Shown here in pieces: positions 17,115 to 23,958 of a stretch of 28,210 nucleotides of DNA. Source of the DNA: an uncultured Bacillota bacterium (GTDB lineage: Bacteria; Bacillota; Clostridia; Peptostreptococcales; Anaerovoracaceae); contig CAMKAM010000004.1 in the NCBI GenBank assembly GCA_946410475.1, forward strand, positions 1-28,210, given 5' to 3'. Position 1 is the first letter of the stretch. Every line of letters starts with the position of its first letter. The notes under the pieces were generated by a model. It was not told where the DNA came from. It saw only the letters and a list, made by a program, of their open reading frames with translations, and did no database searches. A program made the translations under genes and the position numbers.

Positions 17115-18073
17115 CGGGCAGACTGGATGGATATTTCAGGGACAGAGTAAAAGACATGGCTTTCGTCGAGCTCGCGCTCGGAGCGCTGGGCGGGCTGCTG
17201 GACGGAGTGCCGGTGCCGCTGGATGCCAAGGACGTGCGCGACTCTGCGGAAAAAGGGCTCGATGCCGGAAGGATCGCAAAGAACATGGTGAAGGTCATAG
17301 GATGCGACCCTTCGTTTCCGTATGCGCACAGCTATGTCGGATTCATCCGCACGGCCTTCGATGAGAAGCTGATAAGCATGATCTGTTCTGACGGACTCGG
17401 AGCGCTGGTGGACGGAAAGGCAAAGGATGCCTGCGTATTCTTCAGAGCGGCCCTGGTGCTCGATCCGAAGAGCGCGGATGCGATGTACGGCTATGCCCGG
17501 GCGTGCCGCGACGTGTACGCAGACAGCGAAGATGATACTGAGATAGGGAACTTCAAGGCGGAGAGCATCGAGTATTTCGAAAAGCTGACAATGGAGCACC
17601 CCGAGGTGGCTGAAGGTCATTACTACCTTGGATACGGCTACATGAACATGGGGCTCTACGTCAAGGCTGAAATCGCGTTCAGAGATTTCCTTGAGCGCTC
17701 TCCCGAAGGAGAAGAAGCAACAGAAGTCAGAGAGAGGCTGGCCCAGTTGCGTGATCCTGTAGCGATAGAAAAGGGATGTAATGAAGTAATAGCCGGAAGA
17801 TATGAAAACGGTATCGAGGCTCTTGAGAAATACCTCGGGACCGGAGCAAAGACCTGGTGGCCGCTCCACTACTATCTCGGAGTAGCATATATGATGACGG
17901 GCGACGACGACCAGGCGATAGAAAGGTTCAGGAACGTACTCAGACTGAACGCTTCACACGTCGAGTCCATGGAAGAGCTCGCCGGGATCTACTCCAGGCT
18001 GGGTGAAAAGGAACTCGAAGAAAAGTACAGAAGAAAGGCCGCTCTCGTTCAGACAGGGGCGGAAGCCCGGTAA
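17111..18073 (+). CDS. Tetratricopeptide-repeat protein
   Basis: A 320-residue protein with helical TPR units over roughly residues 95-310. The best are HYYLGYGYMNMGLYVKAEIA and LHYYLGVAYMMTGDDDQAIE, each with the small-residue TPR pattern and followed by a partner helix (FRDFLERSP, FRNVLRLNA). TPRs mediate protein-protein contacts, and no catalytic motif is visible. The N-terminal 90 residues are not recognised. They contain a CDPSFPYAHSYVGFIRTAF segment. No signal peptide is present, so it is likely cytoplasmic. It overlaps the radical SAM gene by four bases, which suggests it may act with that enzyme. That link is inference. Confidence 0.85.
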   Translation: MTGRLDGYFRDRVKDMAFVELALGALGGLLDGVPVPLDAKDVRDSAEKGLDAGRIAKNMVKVIGCDPSFPYAHSYVGFIRTAFDEKLISMICSDGLGALVDGKAKDACVFFRAALVLDPKSADAMYGYARACRDVYADSEDDTEIGNFKAESIEYFEKLTMEHPEVAEGHYYLGYGYMNMGLYVKAEIAFRDFLERSPEGEEATEVRERLAQLRDPVAIEKGCNEVIAGRYENGIEALEKYLGTGAKTWWPLHYYLGVAYMMTGDDDQAIERFRNVLRLNASHVESMEELAGIYSRLGEKELEEKYRRKAALVQTGAEAR

Positions 18074-18093
18074 ACCGGTGAAAGGAGACAGGA

Positions 18094-18714
18094 ATGGATA
18101 ACAAAGCTATGCATACACTGTCGTACGGTCTGTTCGTACTGACAGCGAAAGACGGAGAAAAGGATAACGGCTGTATAACGAACACCGCTATGCAGGCGGC
18201 CAGCGAGCCGAATACGATAACGTTCTGCATCAACAAGGCGAATCTCACGCATGATATGGTGAAGGCGACGGGAAAATGCACCGTGTCTGTCATATCTGAG
18301 GAAGCGGATTTCGAACTTTTCAAGAGGTTCGGATTCCAGTCGGGAAGAGATGCAGACAAGTTCGACGGCTTCGCCGCTATTGAGCGCGGAGGAAACGGGA
18401 TCTATCATGTGACAGAGGGCGTATGCGCTTACTTCGACCTCGAGGTGAAGAGCGAAGTCGACCTTGGATCGCACACGATGTTCATCGCAGAGCCTGTGGA
18501 CATGCAGGTGATCTCGGATGCTGAGCCCGCAACATATGCTTATTACCACGCGAACATAAAGCCGCAGCCGGCTGCTGAGACTGCGGAGGGCGGTAAGACG
18601 GCATGGAGATGCAAGATCTGCGGATACATCTATGAGGGCGAGGACCTTCCGGATGATTTCATCTGTCCGATCTGCAAGCATCCGGCATCCGACTTCGAAA
18701 AAGTTACTGTATAG
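18094..18714 (+). CDS. Flavin reductase-rubredoxin fusion (high-molecular-weight rubredoxin-like)
   Basis: A 206-residue fusion. Residues 1-155 match the FMN-binding flavin reductase fold (MHTLSYGLFVLTAKDG, then CITNTAMQAASEPN). Residues 171-206 form a compact rubredoxin with iron ligands Cys173, Cys176, Cys191 and Cys194 (CKICG, CPIC) and a much shortened loop between the two Cys pairs. The architecture is that of Hrb of Moorella, an NAD(P)H-dependent electron donor to flavodiiron proteins in oxygen or nitric oxide detoxification. No flavodiiron partner gene is adjacent, so the acceptor is not known here. The ATG has AAAGGAGA upstream. It lies 20 bases after the TPR gene. Confidence 0.92.
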   Translation: MDNKAMHTLSYGLFVLTAKDGEKDNGCITNTAMQAASEPNTITFCINKANLTHDMVKATGKCTVSVISEEADFELFKRFGFQSGRDADKFDGFAAIERGGNGIYHVTEGVCAYFDLEVKSEVDLGSHTMFIAEPVDMQVISDAEPATYAYYHANIKPQPAAETAEGGKTAWRCKICGYIYEGEDLPDDFICPICKHPASDFEKVTV

Positions 18715-18753
18715 CATCAGGGCGCTCATGGGCGCCGGTGAAAGGACTAAAAG

Positions 18754-19467
18754 ATGGATCTTTTGCTGATAGCGGCGATCGTGCCGCCGCTGTTCCTTCT
18801 GTATCAGATATACAAGATGGACAAGATCGAGAGAGAGCCTCTCGGTCTGATAATAAAGCTGCTGTTCTTCGGCGTGCTGTCAGTCATACCGACGGCCTTT
18901 GTCGAGACGGTGCTGAACGGTGTCGTCGTGCAGGGACTGTTCGCCGGGATGACCGGTGTGCTGGTCAGGGCGATCGAGTATTTCCTGTGCGTTGCGCTGG
19001 TCGAGGAAGGATTCAAATACCTCTTCCTCAAGCTGGGCAGCTGGAAAAACCCCAACTTTGACTACTGCTTCGACGCGGTGGTGTACGCTGTTGCTGTTTC
19101 TCTGGGATTCGCTCTGTTCGAGAATATCGGCTACGTTTCGCAGTTCGGAATCCAGGTGGCAGGTCTTAGAGCGGTCACCGCTATACCGGGCCACTGCATT
19201 TTCGGCATATTCATGGGCCACTATTACGGTCTTGCCAAGATGGCCGAAGCCGATGGGAATGAAGCCGTGAAAAAGAAGATGCTGAAGAAAGCACTGTGGG
19301 TACCGATCCTGCTCCACGGTTTCTACGACTTTGCCGCATCATCGCCTTCAGCGACCATGACACTGGTGTTCTTCGCGTTCATCATAGTTGTCGATGTGAT
19401 CGCTTACCGCCAGATCAAGGCGTACGCGGCAGCGGACACAAGGGTCAACAGAGGAGAGTGGTGGTAG
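18754..19467 (+). CDS. PrsW-family intramembrane metalloprotease
   Basis: A 237-residue polytopic membrane protein with about seven hydrophobic segments. The family metal-binding motifs are present: Glu84-Glu85-x-x-Lys88 (VEEGFKY), the segment FDAVVYAVAVSLGFALFENI, His147 in PGHCIFGIFMGHYYG, and His188 in LLHGFYDF. PrsW of Bacillus cleaves the anti-sigma factor RsiW at site 1. Related proteins act on other membrane substrates or are not characterised. No anti-sigma factor gene is near, so the substrate is unknown here. The ribosome site AAAGGA lies about eight bases before the ATG. A small GGCGC/GCGCC hairpin sits in the gap before the gene. It is the last gene of the long + strand run. Confidence 0.88.
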   Translation: MDLLLIAAIVPPLFLLYQIYKMDKIEREPLGLIIKLLFFGVLSVIPTAFVETVLNGVVVQGLFAGMTGVLVRAIEYFLCVALVEEGFKYLFLKLGSWKNPNFDYCFDAVVYAVAVSLGFALFENIGYVSQFGIQVAGLRAVTAIPGHCIFGIFMGHYYGLAKMAEADGNEAVKKKMLKKALWVPILLHGFYDFAASSPSATMTLVFFAFIIVVDVIAYRQIKAYAAADTRVNRGEWW

Positions 19468-19490
19468 GCTCTTTTTTCTGGGGGCTCCAT

Positions 19491-19716
19491 GGCCATTTTG
19501 GGTGTTTCGGCAAAAAATGAGGAATATTCCCAAAAACTTTAGCGTGGTAAAGTAAGCGAATGGCCAGTAGCAGAACAAAAGGTAAAAACACAATACCACT
19601 TTGAAATAGAGGGCTTTGTGAAGCGATGCCAAGTGGATCTAAGCCCAGGGAATGCCATTTTTCTGGCTAAAATTGGGAAAATCGAGCAAAAAAAATCAAA
19701 AACACCCAATCCTGCC
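19491..19716. repeat. Imperfect inverted-repeat pair, possible decayed MITE or insertion element
   Basis: The left arm has TTGGGTGTTT at 19498-19507, TTCCCA at 19527-19532, then TTTAGC. The right arm, read on the opposite strand, has TTGGGTGTTT (19709-19700), TTCCCA (19679-19674), then TTTAGC (from 19671). The spacings between the first two blocks are 19 and 20 bases, and GGC precedes both arms at the same distance. Three blocks in the same order on both ends of a roughly 220-base segment resemble degenerate terminal inverted repeats. No transposase or target-site duplication is evident. Confidence 0.45.
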
Positions 19717-19718
19717 GA

Positions 19719-19750
19719 GATCCCGGGTTGCTCCTTATGATCCCGGGTTG
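19719..19750. repeat. Direct repeat of GATCCCGGGTTG, two copies, 20-base period
   Basis: GATCCCGGGTTG occurs at 19719-19730 and again at 19739-19750 with eight bases between. Each copy contains the palindrome CCCGGG. The period is about two helical turns, which would suit a DNA-binding protein, but the repeat may also be part of the decayed element to its left. Confidence 0.6.
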
Positions 19751-19830
19751 GCCACTCAAATTCTGAAGAATCACATCATCAACACTAACAATTACTAATA
19801 TCTTTTTTCCCTCATTGCCCTGATACTCTG

Positions 19831-19836
19831 TATAAT
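19831..19836 (+). promoter_or_regulatory. -10 element upstream of the broken SGNH gene
   Basis: A perfect TATAAT lies 28 bases before the ATG at 19864 and is followed by the ribosome site GGAGGAAAGG. No good -35 hexamer is visible at 16-18 bases. The expression signals of this damaged gene therefore appear intact. Confidence 0.6.
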
Positions 19837-19863
19837 AAATATATCATCGGAGGAAAGGGCAGC

Positions 19864-20642
19864 ATGAGAACAGCATGGAAATGGATAACAGCCGTTATGC
19901 TTCTGGTCATCGTGATCGCTGCGGGCGGCTTTTTCTATACCGGTCTTCTTGGGAGCGGCGATGCTCTGACGACGAGTCCGGCCTGACTCTTTTGCCGTGC
20001 GTGGAGCCGGTCGCTGACATCAAAAATATGGAAGCGGTCATAAGATGGAAGGCTCTTCCCGGAGCGAACACATATCACGTATACAGGAAAAGAGGCAGGA
20101 GGCCTAAGGGCACCGAGATCGCATCGGTGACGGGAAGATCGTATACCGACAGATACAAAAGATCGTATGGCGAACGGAAGGATATCATGTTCTTCGGCAT
20201 GTATATCGATCCGTCTGACAACGATCTTGAATACAACGTCAGGGCGGAATCTGTGAAGCGTAACGGCAGCCGTGAAAAGCGGAGCATAGGCCTGATGACA
20301 GCGGACTACAACCTTGAGCTCGAACCGCCGGTCAAAGTCGTCTTCGTGGACCTTTTCTATTCCGAGAGGGTGCTCGATAAGGGCATGCGCAAGAGCCGCG
20401 ACGTCACTGAGAACCGGCTGGGATATACACTTCTTGATTATCAGGATGCGCTGGATGCGATGTATGAAAAGTGGTTGGGTTCGGACGCGATGCGGCTTTA
20501 TGAGTACAGGACCAGGGAAGCGGCTGTAGCGACCCATGCGAACCTGCCGCACATGACAGTGGACAATCTCCACTTCACGAAGTATGCTTATGCGCTTTAT
20601 GGGAACAGCATCGCACAGTTCCTGGTGGAGGAAGTGTTATAA
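19864..20642 (+). pseudogene. Broken paralogue of the SGNH hydrolase at 22164: frameshift after signal peptide and loss of catalytic core
   Basis: From the ATG at 19864, with a good GGAGG site, the frame gives a signal-peptide-like MRTAWKWITAVMLLVIVIAA and stops at 19984-19986. The related downstream protein continues in another frame from ESGLTLLPCVEP to 20642, so one base is missing, perhaps in the T5 run at 19930-19934. The rest aligns with the SGNH protein at 22164-23951: an Fn3-like module (VIRWKALPGANTYHVYRKRG, VTGRSYTDRY), then LEPPV joined directly to KVVFVDLFYSER and on to the C terminus. By hand about 60 of the last 101 residues match. Residues 248-493 of the full-length protein have no counterpart, so the nucleophile Ser and the Gly and Asn blocks are gone. 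Only the DxxH block (DNLHFTKY) remains. A structural or binding role after a programmed frameshift is possible but less likely. Confidence 0.8.
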
Positions 20643-20666
20643 TAGTGTAAGTAGAGGGTGAGAAAT

Positions 20667-22004
20667 ATGAAGGATAGGATATACAGATATATTGGATTTG
20701 TGCCGTTTGATCGTGACGGGACCGTAAAAAAGCTGGAAGCAATGGCAGCGAAGGGATATCTGCTCGAAGATATGGGGATGCTGCTTTGGCGCTTTAGAAA
20801 AGATGCGCCGCGGAAAGTACGCTATGCAGTGAAATACGATCCCGATCTTTCGCTTTACGGCCCTGACGCAGCTGGCATGGAAGAAGGATCTGATATGGGA
20901 TCTGCAGAGTCGGATTGGCAGCAGGTCTGTTCATGGGGCAAGGTGATGATCTTCTCATCGGAGAGATCCGACCCGGCTCCGTTTGTGAGCGATGAAGCTG
21001 CTGAACTGGATGCTCTGAAACATTCGATGAACAGATCATATCTTCCTTCACTGGCAATTATGCTGGCGGTGATCGTGTTTCTTTTTTGCCAAGACACGTT
21101 CAGTGATCCTGCGGCTGTTATTTCAAGTTATCCATCTTTGCTGCTGAAATGCACAGCTGCTTTTGCATGCCTGATGCTGGTGATATCGGCAGCTACTTAC
21201 TTCCTTTGGCTAAGGCGCGCCGAAAGGGCCGTGCGGTGCGGAGAAGCTCCGGCCCCGACTGAAAAGTATGCCGTGCCTGAAAAGATAAGCTCCGTTCTGG
21301 TTCTTGCTCTTTTTGTAATATACATACTGTCGCTTCTCGTAAGCGGCGACAAAAGTCTCGCCTTTTGGACAGGCGCATATCTGGTGATTTTTTTGATCGC
21401 AGCATCCGGGCTGAGGAAGCTGACCAGGAAGCTGAAATCGGCAGGGATGTCAAAGGGTAAAAGCCTCGCACTGGTGATACTCTTCATGGTAGTTCTTTGG
21501 ATCGTTCTGACTGCTTTGTTGATAGGCATGGATTTTCTTTGGTCACCTGAAGACGGCAGCAGTGAGGCGCCTTCCGGGATGCCGCTTACTCTTGAGGAAC
21601 TGACGGGCAGAAGCGCTGATGCCTCAGGGAATCCGACGCAGATATGGAACAGTTCAGGTACATTCATAATGGGCATGGATACCGGGGACATCAGATCTGA
21701 TGATCTGACCATAATGTACGAAGTCGTCCATGTGAAGAAGGGCGCGCTATATGATCTCTGCCTCAGAAAGTGGAAGAAGCAGGGCGGAAGCCTGCCGGTT
21801 TCAGGGATCGAAGGCGGATACAGAAAATGCGCTGTTGAAGAGATTTCGGCTGAGAGAGTATATAGATATTATTATGACGATGATATTGAGCCTGACGATC
21901 AGTGGCTGCTCTGCTATCCTGACAGGATCATCAGGGTATGGATGCCCGGCGGACCAACGGGCAGGCAGTGGAAGCTGATAGATGAGAAGCTTAGGACTTA
22001 CTGA
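20667..22004 (+). CDS. DUF2812 membrane protein
   Basis: A 445-residue protein. The N-terminal 100 residues fit DUF2812: YRYIGFVPFDRDGTVKKLEAMAAKGYLLEDMG, then a Trp- and Arg-containing strand and an acidic strand ending VKYDPD. Five hydrophobic segments follow at about 124-144, 158-182, 208-227, 231-249 and 267-289, and then a C-terminal soluble domain of about 155 residues. The function is unknown. DUF2812 genes often lie beside a PadR-type regulator, which is not seen here. A GTG at 20658 is in frame, but AGAGGG lies eight bases before the ATG at 20667, so I chose that start. It begins 24 bases after the broken SGNH gene and may share its transcript. Confidence 0.75.
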   Translation: MKDRIYRYIGFVPFDRDGTVKKLEAMAAKGYLLEDMGMLLWRFRKDAPRKVRYAVKYDPDLSLYGPDAAGMEEGSDMGSAESDWQQVCSWGKVMIFSSERSDPAPFVSDEAAELDALKHSMNRSYLPSLAIMLAVIVFLFCQDTFSDPAAVISSYPSLLLKCTAAFACLMLVISAATYFLWLRRAERAVRCGEAPAPTEKYAVPEKISSVLVLALFVIYILSLLVSGDKSLAFWTGAYLVIFLIAASGLRKLTRKLKSAGMSKGKSLALVILFMVVLWIVLTALLIGMDFLWSPEDGSSEAPSGMPLTLEELTGRSADASGNPTQIWNSSGTFIMGMDTGDIRSDDLTIMYEVVHVKKGALYDLCLRKWKKQGGSLPVSGIEGGYRKCAVEEISAERVYRYYYDDDIEPDDQWLLCYPDRIIRVWMPGGPTGRQWKLIDEKLRTY

Positions 22005-22082
22005 TCAAGGGGCGCTGAGCCTAGACGGATTTGTATTTTTGTTTAAAAAGAAGCAGTTTTTTTCTGGATCACTGCGAATTCA

Positions 22083-22111
22083 TTCATAACATATAGTTCT
22101 TCTTGTATAAT
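22083..22111 (+). promoter_or_regulatory. Sigma-A-type promoter for the SGNH hydrolase gene
   Basis: TTCATA (22083-22088) and a perfect TATAAT (22106-22111) are separated by 17 bases, about 52 bases before the ATG. The arrangement gives the SGNH gene its own transcription start. The stretch between DUF2812 and this promoter holds no good terminator. Confidence 0.7.
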
Positions 22112-22163
22112 GCTCGAATAAATTACTGCATGACTAATAAGAAAGGCACCAGGGGAGCAGGCA

Positions 22164-23951
22164 ATGGAACATATAAGGAAGAGCATTGTTTTGGTGCTGG
22201 CGTTCATTATGGCGTCAGCATGTTTTGCAGGGGCAGGTCAGCCCGCTTACGCGGCGAAGACGAAAGAAGGCGGGCAGATGATCCCGGCAGCCATGATCAG
22301 CCCGAAGCTTGCCAGGCTTGACTACTATTACAAGGCCGGAAAGTACAACGCAAAGCTTACATGGCATTCGCGCAAAGGCTACACATACAGAGTCTACCGC
22401 AAAAAGAAGGGGGCTTACAAGGCCATAGCGACCAGGCGTGCGACGGGGAGCATGACTTCGTATGTCAACAGGGATATAGGGCGGAACAAGGGATATACCT
22501 ATACCGTGAAACAGATCTCACCGAAGACTCTAAGGAAGTATGACAAAGAGGGACTGACGCTGCTGAGCAGCGTATCTTTCCGTGTCGGTTTTGGAAACTC
22601 CTACTCAACGATAAGGTGGAAGAAGGTACCTAAGGCTCAGAAGTACTGCATCTACAGAACGAGAGAAAATAACAACAAGAGAAGGAGACTTGCGGCAGTC
22701 AAGGGAAGATCATACAGGGATAGATACAGTGATTCGGTCGGCTCGCTCAGGGATATCCTTCATCTTAATACCTTTGTCGATCCGGCGATCCGTGATTTTC
22801 AGTACAATGTCAGACCGGTATATTCAAAGAGGGTCGGAACGAAGAAGAAGGTCAGCAAGGGGCTGATGATGCCGTGCGGCATTTTCAGGCTCGAGCCGCC
22901 TGTCGTCATCAGCTTTTCGGGAAATGTCCTGAGATGGGGAACCGTTCCGAATGCAAAACATTATCTGCTCCTCAGCAGACAGAGCAGCCGCGAGAAGTGG
23001 AAGGTTGTAAAACGCGTCTCTGCAAAAAAGAGAGCTGTGACGATGACGGCTGCGCTCGATGCGGCGGATCCGAATGCTTACTATGCTGTGCAGGCCGAGT
23101 CCGACATCAACGGAAGAAAAGTGATGAGCAGGATAGAGGGCGGCTTTACACTGAAGAACGCGAACTATTCCAACAAGAGCATTCTATTCATCGGTGACAG
23201 CATCATGTACGGCGCGCTGTACAAGGCGCCCGAGAACAGACATTTGTTCTCAGCTCCCAGGCGTATCCACCAGCTGACGGGAGCGGAATTCTACAATCCA
23301 TCGATCCCGGGAGCAACGTATCATTATCAGTCATGGCAGAGGACGAATCAGTACAGATACCGGATAGTGACGGATGTCGTCGAGCAGATGAAAGCCGGAA
23401 AGGCTGCAAAACACGCTGGCAATATCGTTTTCGAAAAAAGCAGCGGCATTACGGGCGATCCGAAGATCAGGGACTTCGACATCGTAGTTCTTGCAGCGGG
23501 AACGAACGACTATATCGATGACACGAAAATGGGGGACATCACGTCAAAAGACAAGGAGACGTTCTGCGGTTCGGTGAACTGCATCATGAAGGCAATCAAG
23601 TGCGCGAGTAAGCAGAGAGAAAAGGCGGGCAGGAAAAAGATCAAGGTAGTGTTCGTAGATTTGTTCTATTCCGAAAGATGTCTGGATAAGACGAAGCGGA
23701 TGAACAGGGATACTACAAAGAACGGCGCGGGCTATACTCTCGCTGACTATCAGAATTCGCTGAACGGTATATACAAGAGATGGGCGAAGACGGGTTCGCT
23801 TACTCTATACCGGTACAAAACGAGGAGCGTGGGCATAGTCGATCACAATAACATAACGAGCATGACGCCCGACAATCTGCATTTCACGAAGTACGCTTAT
23901 GCGCTCTATGGAGACAGCATGGCGCAGTTCCTTCTGGAAAACGTGCTTTGA
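22164..23951 (+). CDS. Secreted SGNH/GDSL-family hydrolase with Fn3-like modules
   Basis: A 595-residue exported protein, probably an esterase or deacetylase acting on surface or environmental polysaccharides (the substrate is an inference). A signal peptide with a basic start and hydrophobic core ends near AYAA (residues 1-30). Three Fn3-like modules follow: about 45-125 (YRVYRKKKGAY), 130-245 (TIRWKKVPKAQKYCIYR) and 250-330 (VLRWGTVPNAKHYLLLSR). The SGNH domain starts at SILFIGDSIMYG with nucleophile Ser346. Block III is AAGTNDY with Asn448, and block V is DNLH with Asp570 and His573. The Gly of block II probably lies in NPSIPGATYH. The protein is strongly basic in its Fn3 part, which could help it bind anionic wall polymers. 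AGGGGAG lies six bases before the ATG. Confidence 0.88.
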   Translation: MEHIRKSIVLVLAFIMASACFAGAGQPAYAAKTKEGGQMIPAAMISPKLARLDYYYKAGKYNAKLTWHSRKGYTYRVYRKKKGAYKAIATRRATGSMTSYVNRDIGRNKGYTYTVKQISPKTLRKYDKEGLTLLSSVSFRVGFGNSYSTIRWKKVPKAQKYCIYRTRENNNKRRRLAAVKGRSYRDRYSDSVGSLRDILHLNTFVDPAIRDFQYNVRPVYSKRVGTKKKVSKGLMMPCGIFRLEPPVVISFSGNVLRWGTVPNAKHYLLLSRQSSREKWKVVKRVSAKKRAVTMTAALDAADPNAYYAVQAESDINGRKVMSRIEGGFTLKNANYSNKSILFIGDSIMYGALYKAPENRHLFSAPRRIHQLTGAEFYNPSIPGATYHYQSWQRTNQYRYRIVTDVVEQMKAGKAAKHAGNIVFEKSSGITGDPKIRDFDIVVLAAGTNDYIDDTKMGDITSKDKETFCGSVNCIMKAIKCASKQREKAGRKKIKVVFVDLFYSERCLDKTKRMNRDTTKNGAGYTLADYQNSLNGIYKRWAKTGSLTLYRYKTRSVGIVDHNNITSMTPDNLHFTKYAYALYGDSMAQFLLENVL

Positions 23952-23958
23952 TCTGACA

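Larger units (their letters stand above)
19468..19863 (+). other. Gene-free stretch of 396 bases between prsW and the SGNH region
   Basis: No convincing coding sequence is present on either strand; the short open frames match nothing I know. The composition is richer in A runs than its surroundings. It holds a perfect 10-bp palindrome GGAATATTCC (19521-19530), an imperfect inverted-repeat pair (listed separately), a 12-bp direct repeat, and at its right end the promoter and ribosome site of the next gene. A weak hairpin followed by TTTTTT just after prsW (about 19453-19478) may act as a poor terminator. Confidence 0.7.

Noticed and set aside
22103..22321. A 72-residue open frame starting at the SGNH promoter
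   Set aside because: It overlaps the real signal-peptide start in another frame, begins within the -10 region and has no ribosome site.
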